A DNA stretch of 64,000 bases from Adiantum capillus-veneris (GCA_014529385.2 CM043969.1:29220946-29284945); one strand, 5' to 3'; positions 1 through 11,738 are shown, numbered from the stretch's first letter. The notes: generated by a model not told the origin, from the letters alone. Made by a program: numbers and translations.

Positions 1-826
1 TTTTACCCAAATTCACCGACAGTCCGCTGTCCTCCGCGAATTTATGTAATGCATCTAACTGCCTCTGCATTCCATCTAGTGATTCTGCTATCAATACAAT
101 ATCATCTGCATACAACAACAAAGGGATCCATGACCCTGCAAGTTGAGCACCTCTGTCACCCTCTCTATCAATGTAATCTGATACCTCATCTATATACATA
201 CCAAATAAAGTAGGGAACAGTGGGCATCCCTGCTTTACTCCAACGGTGGAATGAACAATGTCGGAATCCCCTTCTGGAGTACGTACATAACCAGTTACTG
301 ACCCGTATAAGGCCATGATCCCCCAGATAATCTCTTTGGGGACCCCTAACTCTTGCATTCTACGCATCAATATGGCCCTTGGTACTGTATAAAAGCTTTC
401 CGAAAATCCACAAAGCAGCAATACATCCTTCTCCCGCTTGCTCTTCCTTCTTCAATAATGGCTCTGAGCGTAAGAATATGATCTAGTGAGAAATAACCCC
501 TCCTGAATCCAGCTTGTCCTGTTGCCCTTATGCCCTCATTCTCTGCCCATCTACTCAATTTTTGTTCCAGAATGGATGCGTACAGTCGGGTCAATGTGTG
601 ACCCACCATAATGGTACGGTAGTTCCCGAGTATCATAGGATCCCATGACTTGAAAATAGGTACGATAGTAGATCATTTCCAAGATTCAAGTAATCCTTCA
701 CACATGACCCGATTAAACAGACAAGCAAGGACTTCTGAAAGTAGATCCCTTGCATGGATCAGATGTTCTGCTACTAGACTCTCGTGATCATATGCTCTTC
801 TTGTCTTCATCTTATCAATGGCTTTA
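1..826 (-). mobile_element. LINE ORF2 fragment: reverse transcriptase, 5'-truncated and cut by the window edge
   Basis: Minus-strand reading gives non-LTR reverse transcriptase in order: fingers at about 826-640 (KAIDKMKTRRAYDHES), then a YRTIMVGHTLTRLYASILEQ block at 636-560, the DFRKAF motif A near 400, a KQGCPLFPTLF-like motif B near 230 and the catalytic YADDIVLI near 95. The reading frame is broken by a stop at the TGGAAATGATC region near 670 and by a frameshift near 390. The family is the same as the more complete copy at 25627-28416. The 5' end (826) directly follows the 3' terminus of the next LINE copy. Function when intact: target-primed reverse transcription of its own RNA. This copy is dead. 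Confidence 0.85.
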
Positions 827-2765
827 TTAACGTCTACAAAAGGCCAAAATGACCTATGAGACCAACTGATTACAATGATGAGTCTAGTACCAAGTCTGGG
901 TACAAACAAAGAAAACTACAAACTAAAAACTGAGATAGGAGTGCTACTGACTCCTATGGGTGGCTGGTAGTCTGAGAAATGGTATCATGCCACAAAGGTA
1001 CAAAGTGGGGATAAGTGTCACCATGATACAATATAGCATTAGCATGAAGCCTATCCTGATCGACACTCTGGGTGTCGTGCTAGAATCCCGTGGATCCTCT
1101 GCCGCAATCTCCGCCGGTGCTGCGTGGCTCCCCTCCTCAGTCGCGGTCATCTCGATCTCCCCAACTCTATAGCTCGGTCAATGAGAGTACCGTTGGTGTG
1201 TGTATGGGTGGGAACCGAGCTCTGTGATGGTGGTGTCCCCTCTGCCTTTGTGGTACTCAGATTGAAGAAATCTGAGATGCGTCTCTAGGGCTGTCTCTGT
1301 CTATGCCCTCTCAATAGAGAGTCTCTATGTCTCTGTATCTCAAGTAGAAATAATCCGAGACATCTTTGATCCTGATATCTCATGACTCTATCTAACGAGT
1401 CAAAACCATCTCTGAATAAACAATGAAAGCGTCCCCGTATCTCATAGTAGACTGTGCAGTGACATATGTAGTGAAACTTTGTCTCTGGCTCTACATGGCA
1501 TAACTGACATATCCTACTGTCTGCTGGTATGCCTCTGAATCTACCTGTCTCAATCGGTGTGAAGATGTGCGAATCTGGCCTATGGCACATCGTAACCCAT
1601 GAGATAGATGTGTGTCCATGTAGCTGGGCCGTGTGACAAATCCGTCTGTCGTGAGTTGGAGAAGATGCTCTCTATAGAAAGCCCTCTTCGTACCCAACTC
1701 CCGTGATGGCTCTATCCATGTCCTCCTGCTATCAAGCTGGATAAGATCCTGTCGAATGAGTCTAGTAATCTCCATCTGTGTAAGACCCAAAGATGGTGCA
1801 TCAAGAGAATACTGGAAAGGGGGCAGCCTGTTTATGCTGAAACCATGCCTCTGGAACCATGAGCTCATCTGTGCATACCAACATGATGTATCTCCCTGTA
1901 ATGCCAGCTGTCTGGATGACTCAAGAGCAAGCCTAGCATACCTGTCCCTGATGGTGTCCTATAAGCTGTGTACAAATGATAGTGATCTGGTGAGTGCCGC
2001 AGCCAGCTCCGCTCGTATGATGTCATGTGGAACTGAGGCCTTGGCTCTAATCAGCCTAGAAATCATAGATATCAAGGGCCTCTCCATATTACTCCATCCA
2101 GCACTGTCAACAGACTGTCCCAAAACCTGAACCCCGTAGTGCATAACTGAAGCGACCAAAGTGTCGAAAAGCCAGAGCTTCGTTCGAGGTTCCTAGAACT
2201 GAACCTGGGAACAAATCCTCTCTAGAGTCTAAACCGCCTAGGGCTGCATAGGCACGAGTCAATCTAGTGTCTGCTGCCACTTTCAGTGTGAACCTCGGTC
2301 CACTAAAGACCACCCCAAGATATGTGTATGCATCAGTGTACTCCATACTGTCCTGACCATATGTGAATGTAGGTGCTGATCTCCTAACCCACTGTGGCGT
2401 GGTATTAAATACCATGACCTTGGTTTTACCAAGGTTGACAGACAATCCACTATCCCCTGCAAAACTATGCAATGCGTCCAAATGTCTCTGCATACCCTCT
2501 AGTGAGTCTGATATCAACACGATATGGTCAGCATACAATAAAAGAGGGATCCATGTCCTTGCAAGCTGAGCACCTCTATCTTCTCCTCTGTCAATATAAT
2601 CAGAGACCTCATCAATATACATACCAAATAAAGTAGAGGACAATGGACATCCCTGTTTCACTTCGATAGTGGAGTGAGCTATGTCAGATATCCCCTCTGG
2701 GTGCGTACATGACCCATCACTAAACTGTACAATGCCATAATCCCCCACATCAGCTCTGTGGGTAA
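827..2765 (-). mobile_element. LINE fragment: reverse transcriptase C-terminal half, zinc-binding C-terminus and 3' end
   Basis: Coding parts on the minus strand run from about 2765 to 1175. Motif B is VKQGCPLSSTLFGMYIDE. Motif C reads YADHIVLIS, so one catalytic aspartate is replaced by histidine. The thumb follows, then a linker (FSINRLPPFQYSLDAPSLG), and a C-terminal zinc-type module near 1500-1430 (CQLCHVEPETKFHYICHC) typical of LINE zf-RVT ends. Frameshifts occur near 2160 and 1520-1590. The 3' untranslated part ends at 827 with the family's conserved terminus (827-864, containing GGTCATTTTGGCCTTTTG on the minus strand). This copy lacks the usual (TC)n tail; LINE sequence at 1-826 follows instead. 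Confidence 0.85.
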
Positions 2766-3085
2766 GGGCTAGTCGAGTATATTTGTCTCTGGGTAGGTCC
2801 CATAAACTATGCATGAAGGATACTGATCTAGTAAGTGCCTTGACCATGAGAGGGGGGGCACCTAGCTCGGCTCAATTAATCTCATGTGGCACTGAGGCCT
2901 TAGCCCGAATCATACGAGAGATCATAGAGCCTAAAGGCCTCTCCATACATCTCCATCCATCAGTGCTACCAGATCTACCATGGTGGTCCACCGAGGGTCC
3001 CTAAATCTGAACTCCGTAAAGCATAGCTGAAGCCACTAGAGTGTCAAAAGCCAGAGCTTTGTTCGAGGTTCTTGAAACTGAACGT
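2766..3085 (-). mobile_element. LINE fragment: RT thumb/linker region
   Basis: Minus-strand reading matches the part of ORF2 just after the RT core (KLWLFDTLVASAMLYGVQI, then RCMERPL, SMISRMIRAKASVPHE and LWDLPRDKYTRLAL). The same blocks occur at 27130-26850 in the fuller copy. At 2765 the frame runs without interruption into RT sequence of another copy that normally lies upstream in the protein. The junction is therefore a chimera and not a simple deletion. At 3085 the fragment is cut by the LTR of element A. Confidence 0.75.
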
Positions 3086-3253
3086 TGTCGGAATGTGTAC
3101 AGTCTAGCTAGGAAGGTGCAAAACCTCTGGCTATGAGAGTTCATGATGAGAATCACAAACACTTTATGAAAAAGCGTTTGTGGAGAATCACCAACCCTCT
3201 TTCTAAAGATGAAACAAAAACTAAGAGCGTTCGTGTTTGACAGGACAGTCACA
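3086..3253 (-). repeat. 3' LTR of element A
   Basis: This 168-bp repeat has TG...CA ends. It matches 17260-17423 over its whole length, including a shared block (AATCACCAACCCTCTTTCTA). It interrupts LINE sequence on its low-coordinate side. Confidence 0.85.
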
Positions 3254-3266
3254 AACCCTCTCCCCT
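3254..3266 (-). other. Polypurine tract of element A
   Basis: On the minus strand AGGGGAGAGGGTT lies directly before the LTR start TGTGACTG. This is the expected position and composition for a plus-strand primer. Confidence 0.7.
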
Positions 3267-4342
3267 ATTATGCTTGGGATTTGCTTGTTTTTGTAGGCGA
3301 GTTCGCGATGAAAGGTTCAACAATTCACATCCAATTATACTTAAAAAGAGCAATGAAGAACAGTAAAGTGAAACTTCAACTCTCTTGGAAGTACAATTTT
3401 CAATCAAAACCCAAACCTCTTTCATGGTATCATGTAGCCTGGCCCCCAATTACATAGTCGTAGCATCAAACAGCTGAAAGGAATACACGAGCTTCCACCT
3501 TCATGGTGACCATTTTCTGAATTTGCAGAGATTTAAAAGCTTCTGAAGAGAAGCCCACATACCATTTTGATAAGGGGAAACCCTAATTCACTCCCTCACA
3601 AGCTCAGATACAAGATTGCAAAGAGGCGGGACTGCAGCACACATAGATTGGGCAACCATGGAAGCTATTGCACAATAGTGAAAAACTGCAAGTTTTTTCT
3701 ATAGAAAGTAGCCCTCTCTCTCTCTCTCTTCCCGACGGCATTCTCAGCTGATGTGTCAATTTTTAGGCCAATTTTTCACTTTGGACCTAAACTAGGAATT
3801 TTCAGTTCATTTTTGACACAAAAAATGCCAATTTTGATGCGAAAAATCCCAAACAGAGCCAGAAAAATTCCTAAATTTGTGAGATCACTCGCATAATCAT
3901 AGAAGGCATAGATATGCATCATTTTTCATCAATATACCATTTCGGGTCACTTTCCATGCAAATCTAACGGCGTTGTTAGCTGCTATTTTCGGCAGTTTTT
4001 GCTCGCATCAATCTTTATAGGCGAGATGAGTGTGCCACCATGAAACACTTGGAATATGTACATTGTCGACCAAATTAGCAATCTTATCAAGTGGGAAAGC
4101 ACGCAAAGGCGCCACATCTAAGGCCACGATTCCCCGGATAGGTATGCACATGATAGCGACCGCAGTAGCCGCTTTAGCATATATCACAATATGTACATTA
4201 TTGCTTTTCTTTCCATGCATCGAGAAGTGTCAAAAGTGAGGTGAATGTTTTTATTTTACAATATGTAAGTGCCACGGCACGACATCCACCCCCTCTGAAC
4301 TTGCACATCCTTCGGCATGTGCCAACATTTTCATTATGTGGT
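3267..4342 (-). other. Non-coding 3' region of element A
   Basis: This stretch of about 1.1 kb lies between the pol stop and the polypurine tract. I see no supported coding region on either strand. It contains a short (CT)n run at 3713-3730 and AT-rich sequence with repeated AAAATTCC/AATTTTT-type words at 3750-3880. Most likely it is long untranslated 3' sequence of A; a lost extra ORF cannot be excluded. Confidence 0.5.
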
Positions 4343-5357
4343 TTAATCTTCATTAAGATCCACAAATATTTGGTTGTCAATTTCATCTTCTGCAAAGTCT
4401 GGAAGATCATCCTCTGCTTCTTCATCCTCGTCTGTAGCAATGTCATTAGGTTCTTCATCATCATGTTGTTGTGAATCAAAAGGATCATTATCATGTCTTG
4501 ATTCTTTTACCTGCTATGGAAATTTTAAGCTCTGTTCCATCGAGCTCTCTCAAGTATATGTAGCATTTCCATGCACATGTTTGACAACATAGGGACCAAA
4601 CCACCTTTTTGCAAATTTTCTTTGTGTGGTGTGCTGGTTGTCAAAGCTACTGTCATACATTAGGACCCAATCACCCTCTTCAATAGGCTTTGGTTAAAGC
4701 CTATGTCTTTTATCAAACCTATCTTTATTCTTTAGTCTTGCATCCTTCAATCGAGCTTTTGCAATGTCTATGTCTTCCTGTCTTCTTTCCAATTGCTTTA
4801 TGCGCAATGCAAGTAGATTTTCCCTACTTACACCATCTTCCCAAGGTAACATGTACCAAGTAGGAACTACATCCTCAATTGGCATGACTGACTTCTGACC
4901 ATACATCAATTCAGTAGGCATGTAACCAGTCACTGAGCTATGAGTTATACGGTCACCCCATAAAGCATATGGTAGCAACCTTGGCCATTCACACATTCTA
5001 CCTTTGCATGCCTTAGCCAAAGCTTTGACAATAGGAGAATGTCCTCTTTCACTTTTCCCATTTCCCTCTGGATTATAAGCACAAGTCAAGGCTAGCTTGA
5101 TACCAATTCTCGTAAATAAATCCCTTGCTTCATCTGCATCTAACTCACCTCTATCAGAAACTATCTTTCCCACACAGCCATAGCGGCAAATTACATCTTC
5201 AAGTAAAAATTTACAAACAGCTTTTGTAGTTTTTTTCCTCAATGCACGCCCTTCCACTTGGTTTTTCAAGTCTTCTCGTGCAAGTAACAAGTATCTCATT
5301 TGCCAGAGTCCTAAAGGCATTGTGACTAGATCAACAACCCATTTATAGTGCATGGCT
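4343..5357 (-). pseudogene. Integrase catalytic core, C-terminal domain and acidic tail of element A
   Basis: The minus strand from about 5357 gives a retroviral-type integrase core. The first Asp is in MHYKWVVDLVTMPLG, the second in KIVSDRGELDADEARDLF, and the Glu in YNPEGNGKSERGHSPIV. The core is followed by a GPYVVKHVHGN-type C-terminal fold around 4640-4560. The protein ends in a strongly acidic stretch (DDEEPNDIATDEDEEAEDD) with a TAA at 4343-4345. The DDE triad is complete, but a stop lies near 4696 and the N-terminal junction is disrupted by the insert at 5358-5685. The role would be joining cDNA to the host chromosome. The acidic tail is unusual, since many gypsy integrases end in a chromodomain. 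Confidence 0.8.
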
Positions 5358-5685
5358 TCTAAATCTAGACTGACTAGACTGAGTGAACCCTGATCATGCT
5401 GTAGCTTGTCCACGGACACATAGGGTTGGATGTGTCACGTGACATCCCCTCCTTTTCAAAGTGAGGTACTGGTACCGAACTGTATGGCGTTGAGGGAGAT
5501 CGCCAATAGCATCCGGAATCCTGGAAGGGACTCTTCGTCGGCCCACTCTGATGTGCGGGTCGTGCGGTACTTGAACTTCATAAAGATCTGTAGCACTTGC
5601 TTCTTTGGGCCGCGCCGAAAGCGACACAAAGTCTTTTGTGGCTCCTTCGATGCATCAACTTTGTCTAGAGTCATTATGTAGGATT
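5358..5685 (-). other. Foreign segment within the integrase of element A
   Basis: The zinc-binding module of integrase ends near 5690 (SCVTCQMYSNVRHHDGLNPT) and the catalytic core starts near 5357. The roughly 330 bp between them do not fit integrase. They contain a short minus-strand reading frame (PKKQVLQIFMKFKYRTTRTS) rich in basic residues. That wording is vaguely like a gag capsid region, but I cannot assign it. The segment could be an insertion or a rearranged piece of another retroelement. Confidence 0.45.
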
Positions 5686-6360
5686 CAATCCGTCATGATG
5701 GCGTACATTGGAATACATTTGGCATGTGACACAAGACTCCACAAAATCTACTACATCCTTATACATGCCTTTCCACCAAATATCTTTCTTTCACTATGAA
5801 AAAAGTAGCCTATACACTTTGATGTCCAGCATATAGACTTTCATGAAGCTCTTTGATAATTTTGAGCTGAGTAGGCTTATCACATACTACTCGCAATGGA
5901 GTCCCATCTCTTTTTTTAGGATGTTTCCATAAGTAGCCACCCCTCAAGAAGAATCCATATACTTTCTTTTTTATCCTTTTGAATTCTGATTCAGTCCAAT
6001 CATCTTGCTTTTGTAAAGTACTCAGGTAGCGACCTATGAGCAACCATTCATTCTCATAAAACTCCTCTGAAAAGGACTCAAGTGAAGATACAATGCATAT
6101 ATCATCACACTTTGCATCAGAAATTGTGTAGAATTTTGTGTCCATGTCTTCTTCCTCATCAATCATATCATCCTCATCTTCATACCTTGCCCTTAAAAGC
6201 ATATCTACTATTGAATTATCTTTTCCTGCAATGTGATTCAATTTTGGGTTCAAAGACTTTATATAAGCAATCCACCTAAGCATAGCAATATCAGGAGTAG
6301 AGCAGCTTGCAATCATCCCTAGAAGTGGTAAGCAATCAATCTCCACAACCACGGATGCTC
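5686..6360 (-). pseudogene. RNase H C-terminal half and integrase zinc module of element A
   Basis: Minus-strand reading starts with the second half of RNase H (VVVEIDCLPLLGMI, then NHIAGKDNSIVDMLLRARYE). A linker with an acidic patch follows (DEDDMIDEEEDMD). The HHCC module comes last: a His-containing part LHESLYAGH near 5815, and CVTC near 5730. A frameshift or stop separates the two halves near 5810. The N-terminal half of RNase H lies 6.5 kb away at 12895-13289, on the other side of element B. Confidence 0.8.
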
Positions 6361-6365
6361 CAATG
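6361..6365. other. Target-site duplication (CAATG) of element B, low side
   Basis: CAATG here and at 12890-12894 flank the TG...CA ends of the two 433-bp LTRs. Five base pairs is the usual gypsy duplication length. Confidence 0.9.
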
Positions 6366-6798
6366 TGTAAGGATTCTAGGTACTAATCCTTAATTAAGTA
6401 CTTAAACTCATGATTAAGACTTAAGAAACTTGAACTGAACTCAGAAACAAGACTCAGAAGACTCTATGTTTGATTGATTGAAAGTGTGATACAAGGGCTC
6501 CTTATATAGGAGACGAGCAGGTGCATATGAAAAGGTATGACCCTTCACGAAGAGACACATCCTTTAGGCGAATAGAAATGTCTTTAGGCGAATGGACACA
6601 TCCATTCAATGAAGAGCCGCAAGCATTGGTCGAAGGGGCATGACTAGTCGTCAAAGGAGTGTGGCTGTTGGTAAAGAGGTATGACTTTTGAGTGAAGGGT
6701 TGTGACCATTCGAGAACAGGAGTCCTCCCGGGTTAATCACACTTCGCATCTGCATCTTTAATGAATCAAGAAGAGTGCAACAAGTCACAATCGTAACA
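6366..6798 (-). repeat. 3' LTR of element B
   Basis: This 433-bp repeat begins TGTAAGG and ends GTAACA, matching 12457-12889 base for base in length. It contains short internal GAAGAG-based repeats, for example GAAGAGACACATCC and GAAGAGCCGCAAGC. Confidence 0.92.
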
Positions 6799-6811
6799 TT
6801 CCCTCCCATTT
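6799..6811 (-). other. Polypurine tract of element B
   Basis: AAATGGGAGGGAA on the minus strand lies directly upstream of the LTR start TGTTACG. Confidence 0.8.
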
Positions 6812-6828
6812 AAATTAAAACCCCGTGT

Positions 6829-8211
6829 TCAAATGAAAGTCATCCGCTTGTCAAAGAACCCTTGAAGAAGGTTAGGGTATTGCTGCATGTCTTCATCCGT
6901 CTGCCAAGTGGAATCTGACTCATCAAGATCCATCCACTTAACAAGAAATTTTGTTGTGATCTTTCGTCTTTTCTCTTTTTGACGAACATCAAGAATCTTT
7001 TTTGGAACAAGAATAATGTTTTCATCTTCAATTTCTGTCACATAAGAAGATAAGTCTGGAATTGGCGAATCTCCTTGTATGGATTGTTTTAGCCAAGAAA
7101 TGTGGAATGTTGGATGAAGTTTTTCCCATGAGAGTGGAAGCTCCAACTTGTAACTGACTACTGAATACTTCTTGATTATTTTGAAAGGTCCATAGAAGCG
7201 AGGGCGCAACTTTGGAAAGACCGATTTCACAGTTTTGTAGCGATTAGGTGCTACATATAACAACACCAAATCTTCTTCGTGGAAATCTGCATGTCATCGA
7301 TGCTTATTGGCTTGTTTTTGGTACTTTTGTTGGACATGAACTAACTTATCACGTACTTGAATAAGTACATCTTGCATTTCTTGAACCAATTGATCTGCTA
7401 GAGTTACTTTGTGTTGAAGAACAAAGTTTGTTGGTACAAGAGGAGTAGGCCCATATGCTGCTTGGAATGGAGTCATGCCAGTTACCGAATGGATAGAGTT
7501 ATTGTATGCGAACTCTACAAGTGGCAAATATTCTTCCCATGACCCCAATCGAATTTGTATGCAATGTCCAAGCATTTCTTTCAAAATTTGATTCACTCTT
7601 TCTGTCTGACCACCAGTTTGAGGATGGCATGCTGAGCTGAATAACAAATTTGTACCAAGAGATTTGAAGAGAGATGTCCAAAAATGTCTTGTGAATTTTG
7701 AATCTCTATCTGAAACAATAGACTTTGGCAACCCATGTAATCTGAAAATGTGTTGCACAAACAATTGCACAACGTCTGGGGCCGAGTCAGCCTTCTTTCA
7801 AGGAATAAAATGTGCCATCTTTGAAAACCAATCAACCACTACGAGAATCTGTGCATTGCCTTTTTGAGAACGAGGCAAAGCAGTGATAAAATCCATGCTT
7901 ATACCTTCCCATCTTTCTTGAGGTACTGGTAAAGGTTGAAGTAAACCTTGAGGAAGCTGTCGAGAAGCCTTCATTGTTTCATAGCAATGACAAGCTTTGA
8001 CAAACTTGGTAATATCTTGCTGCATCTGTGGCCAAAAATATATTGCAGACAACAATCTATATGTCTTGTTGATGCCTGGGTGAGCAGCAAAAGGGACTTT
8101 ATGATGCTCTTGGATCAAAATCTTCCTCAATGGCGCATTGTGAGGAACACAAATGCGATCAATGTAATAAAGCAAGTCATCAATAATGGTGTAAGCTGCA
8201 AACATATTCAT
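6829..8211 (-). CDS. Element B integrase with C-terminal chromodomain (two in-frame stops)
   Basis: One minus-strand frame runs across three open stretches separated by TGA at 7798-7800 and 7294-7296. The zinc module comes first (HPGINKTYRLLSAIYFWP, then ACHCYETMKAS, where the Cys pair is one residue closer than usual). The catalytic core has all three acidic residues: GISMDFITALP, KSIVSDRDSKFTRHFW and HPQTGGQTERVNQILKEM. The GPFKIIKKYSVVSYKLELP fold follows. Near the end is a chromodomain (ILVPKKILDVRQ, then TKFLVKWMDLDESDSTWQTD), which in chromoviruses is thought to steer insertion to marked chromatin. Aromatic cage positions are partly visible. The frame starts in the RNase H region without a start codon, as expected for a polyprotein. 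Confidence 0.88.
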
Positions 8212-9720
8212 CTCTGCAAGAGTAGAGTAGAGGATTTAAGAGCTTGAAATGTATCTCCAAAATCTCTATCTGTCAAATACTCATGCTTGAAACAAGCAGG
8301 TATTTCCATCTGCACACCAAAAATGGCAAAGTTGGTAGCACGAGACATGCGGCTTAAGGCATCTGCAACTGCATTTGCAAGGCCTGGCACGTATTGAATA
8401 ATCGTATGAGAATTTGCCAAGAACTCAACCCATCGTCCTTGACGAGGATTCATCACTGGTTGAGTAAAAATGTATTTAATGAGTGATGATCTATCTGAAC
8501 AACGGAATCTACGCCAAGAAGATAGTGTTTCCAAGTGCGATAAGCATGAACATGGCCAAGAATTCCTTGTCATAAACTGGGTATCTCATTTGAATGGCGG
8601 AAAATTTGCGACTGTCAAAAGAAATGATACGCTCATTCTGCATAAGAACACCTCCAGAAGCACGATCTGACGCATCTATCATTACCTGAAAAGGTTGAGT
8701 GGGATCTGCAATAGCTGGAGTTGTCGTCAAGGCATATTTAAGAGCTTTGAACGATTGTTCTGCTTCTTCAGACCATTGAAGTTTATCTTGCTTAGTAAGC
8801 TCAGTCAAAGGAGCTGCAATATCCGAGAACTTGTGCACCTTGGTATGATAGAAATTGGCAAGTCCCAAAAAAGAATGCACATCTGAGATAGTGAGCGGTA
8901 AAGGCCAATCCACAATGACATGTATTTTCTTGGGATCTACTGCAATGCCATTAGCAGAAATAATATGACCAACGTATTCCACCTAATGCTTGAAAGAATC
9001 ACTTTTCTTTTTGTTGATGTATAGCACATTGGTTCGCAGAATTTGGAAGACAATCTGCAAGTGTTCTTTGTGATCAGCCATCGTTCGACTAAAAACCAAA
9101 ATATCATCCAAATATACGATCATAAACTTGTCTAAGTAAGGACCAAAGATTTCATTCATCAACGTCATGAAAGAGGCCGGGGCATTGGTTAACCCGAATG
9201 GTAAGACCAAAAATTCATAGTGACCATACTTTGTGCGAAAAGTTGTCTTGTACTCATTACCAATGCGAATGCGAATTTGGTGATACCCTGATTTTAGATC
9301 AATTTTGGAGTAGATCTTTGCACCCAATAACTGATCAAATAACTCGTCGATGCGAGGCAAGGGAAACTTGTTTTTTATTGTCAACTTATTCAAAGCACGA
9401 TAGTTGATGCAAAGACGCATATATCCTTCCTTTTTCTTGACCAATAGGACAGGAGCTCCAAAGGGACTTTTGCTTGGGCGAATATGACCTTTATCCAGCA
9501 AATCTTCTAGCTGCCAGATTCTGAGTATGAAACTCAATAAGGGGCTCGAATTGGTGAAGGTTGGCCGGGAATCAAATCTATGGGATGATCCACACGACGC
9601 CGAGGCAAAGTTGTTGGTAGCTCGTCGAGAAATAAGTCTAGATGGGGTTGAAAGAAGGGTTGTCGCAAATAAGCAAGTTTTGACGAGTATTTATATTTTT
9701 CTTCACATGACTCGTTTACA
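8212..9720 (-). CDS. Element B reverse transcriptase and RNase H (damaged polyprotein segment)
   Basis: Upstream linker words [18 protein letters not shown] (near 9600-9550) lead into [52 protein letters not shown] and the catalytic [13 protein letters not shown]. After a TAG at 8983-8985 the connection follows ([13 protein letters not shown]), then RNase H starting [18 protein letters not shown]. The rest of RNase H ([17 protein letters not shown]) is shifted by one base near 8490 and returns to the main frame near 8215. RT motifs are intact. The protein would copy the element RNA into DNA within virus-like particles. Confidence 0.88.
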
Positions 9721-10036
9721 CTGGGTTTGACATCTCACAACATGATTAAGGCAGTAGCACAATCACGTTTCCGAACCAGGCGTTTTGACTTGTAAAGAAG
9801 AGACCAATCAATCTTCTTGGAACACTCATACCACCTGTGCATAATCTAGGACGGTTAGAGTGGGAAGTTGAAGGAGCCAATGAAGAGGCTTGCCTCTTAG
9901 AAGAAGTATCCTGCCGAAAGTCACGGCTATCATTCCTTCTATGATTGGGATGATTGTGTCGTCTATTCTGAGTATTTGCAGAAGATGAGGCTCGAGAAGT
10001 GACTGCTTATCCAGAAGATTGTAGTCGGAAGGAGTT
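9721..10036 (-). other. Element B gag-pol junction; protease not recognisable
   Basis: Between the gag tail and the RT linker, where a protease of about 100 residues should lie, the three minus-strand frames contain many stops. I find no DSG/DTG active-site motif. The protease appears deleted or decayed beyond recognition. Confidence 0.5.
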
Positions 10037-11738
10037 TTATCCAGCAAAGTATTGTCTCGAAGATTGAGATCCTGAGAAAGAACGTTGGTTTTGGCCACCT
10101 TGTCCTCGACGATTACGTTGTGAAGAGCTGACATAATTGAAAGATCGGCCGCCAGAAAGGAAACTTCTGTATGGGCGCCGATTATCGCCAAGACGCACGA
10201 CATAAGCGATTGCAGCATCCAATGTGGCAAGGTTAAATTTGTGGACATCATCTCGCAGGGAAGGCTCAAGTCCATCAACAAAACTATGTAGTTTGTCGAA
10301 GGGGCTGAGGGTTTGTATCTTAAGAGTTAGTTTTTAAAATTCCGAGATATACGCGGCCAAGGAACCAGTTTGGCTCAGGCGGCAGAAGGAAAACCGGGCG
10401 TGAAAATCTGCGTTTTGCAGGCTCAAAAGCCTTGCAAAGGACGCACCGGAATTTTTCCCATGTAGAGGTGATCTTTCCATCTTAACTCGTCGATGCTACC
10501 AAAGGAATGCAGTATCCTTTAGCAGGAAACTCGCCAAAGCAACCTTTTTACTTTCAATGAGATCTGTGTTTGCGAAATAAACATCCATCTTGAAAAGCCA
10601 ATGATCAAGCACGCACCGGAATTTTTCCCAATAGCGGTGATCTTTCCATCTTTAACTCGTCGATGCTACCAAAGGAATGCGGTATCCTTTAGCAGGGAAC
10701 TCGCCAAAGCAACCTTTTTACTTTCAATGAGATCTGTGTTTGCGAAATAAACATCCATCTTGAAAATCCAATGATCAAGCACGCGCTTATCGCGGTGACC
10801 GTTGTATGGCTCGAGCAACTTTGCATTAATTTTCTTTTTCTATGCTGTGTTTATTATTTTAAAAAGATATTTTAATTCTGGATTTTCTACCTCTGGTTCC
10901 GAAGGCTTGACTTGCTCAGGAGATGACTCTGCTACAGAGGAAACCGAATGTGTAGCTGGCTGGGTCGGCCTCCTGGAGGACGGATATTTGTTCTCTAAGG
11001 ATGGCTATCTGATCGTCGATTGGAACAGGAGCACTTCTTGTCTCTGACATTCCGACAACTCAGAGGTAATATCTTGGAGAGACTAAAGAAGTGTGGTGGC
11101 CGTAAAAAGGGGAATCTGTTGTTGATGCTGCGTCGAACTCCTCCAGGAAATTTGCTCCAAGGTCGAAATCTTCTATATCTTCCACCTTGTTGATAGGAAG
11201 TGTATCGTCTAGGGTCGAAGGTGTATAATCCGGAAGCTGCAGCTCGTTGTGCATCCGAACTAGAGGCTGATGTGAGATGATATCGTTTACTGTATCGACT
11301 AGACACTATGCAGAGAATAGGCCAAGTGAGGGTACCGCCCCAGAATGTGCTCGAAATGTGGCAAATGAAGAGGTTCGCACGTAACAAATATGTGTCACAC
11401 CACCCAAACCTGGAATCGAGAGGCGTGGCGATATGTGACATACACCAGATAGTTCTGAGGCAAAACTGCTGCCTATAGTGCAGGAACAAGAGCAGGTGCG
11501 GCGCCGAAACAGGTTCTGGAACAGGTATCTCTTCTGGAACAGGTGCGGGTTCTAGAGTTGGGGAATCCGTATTTATGATCACTTCCAGTTCTTGTGCGGG
11601 TTCCGGTTTCGGCTCCGGGGTATCGGAAATGATGATGATTTCGGGTGCTGGGAGAGTGTACGCTGGTAAGACCGCTTCGGGAATCTCGTCTATGTACGAG
11701 ATGTAACGAAAATCTGCCCACTGGTGCTCGTCGGCCAT
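10037..11738 (-). pseudogene. Element B gag (capsid-like) remnant
   Basis: A plausible start is the ATG at 11736-11738 (MADEHQWADFRYISYIDEIP), followed by a proline- and glutamate-rich stretch. A typical retrotransposon gag core lies at about 10440-10250 (FSFCRLSQTGSLAAYISEF, then SFVDGLEPSLRDDVHKF). It is followed by a basic, glycine/glutamine/serine-rich tail near 10150-10040 (RRGQGGQNQRSFSGSQSSRQ). Several stops and frame changes interrupt it. A 170-bp tandem duplication (10441-10780) lies within the core region. No CCHC zinc knuckle could be seen. Confidence 0.7.
10441..10780. repeat. 170-bp tandem duplication in element B gag
   Basis: Two near-identical copies (10441-10610 and 10611-10780) both begin ACGCACCGGAATTTTTCCCA and continue through CTCGTCGATGCTACCAAAGG. 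They differ at a few positions, so the duplication is not brand new. Confidence 0.88.

Noticed and set aside
6829-7060. Chromodomain as a host HP1 or chromomethylase gene
   Set aside because: It is in frame with integrase and lies between the DDE core and the LTR, so it belongs to the chromovirus. The same holds for 20140-20270.
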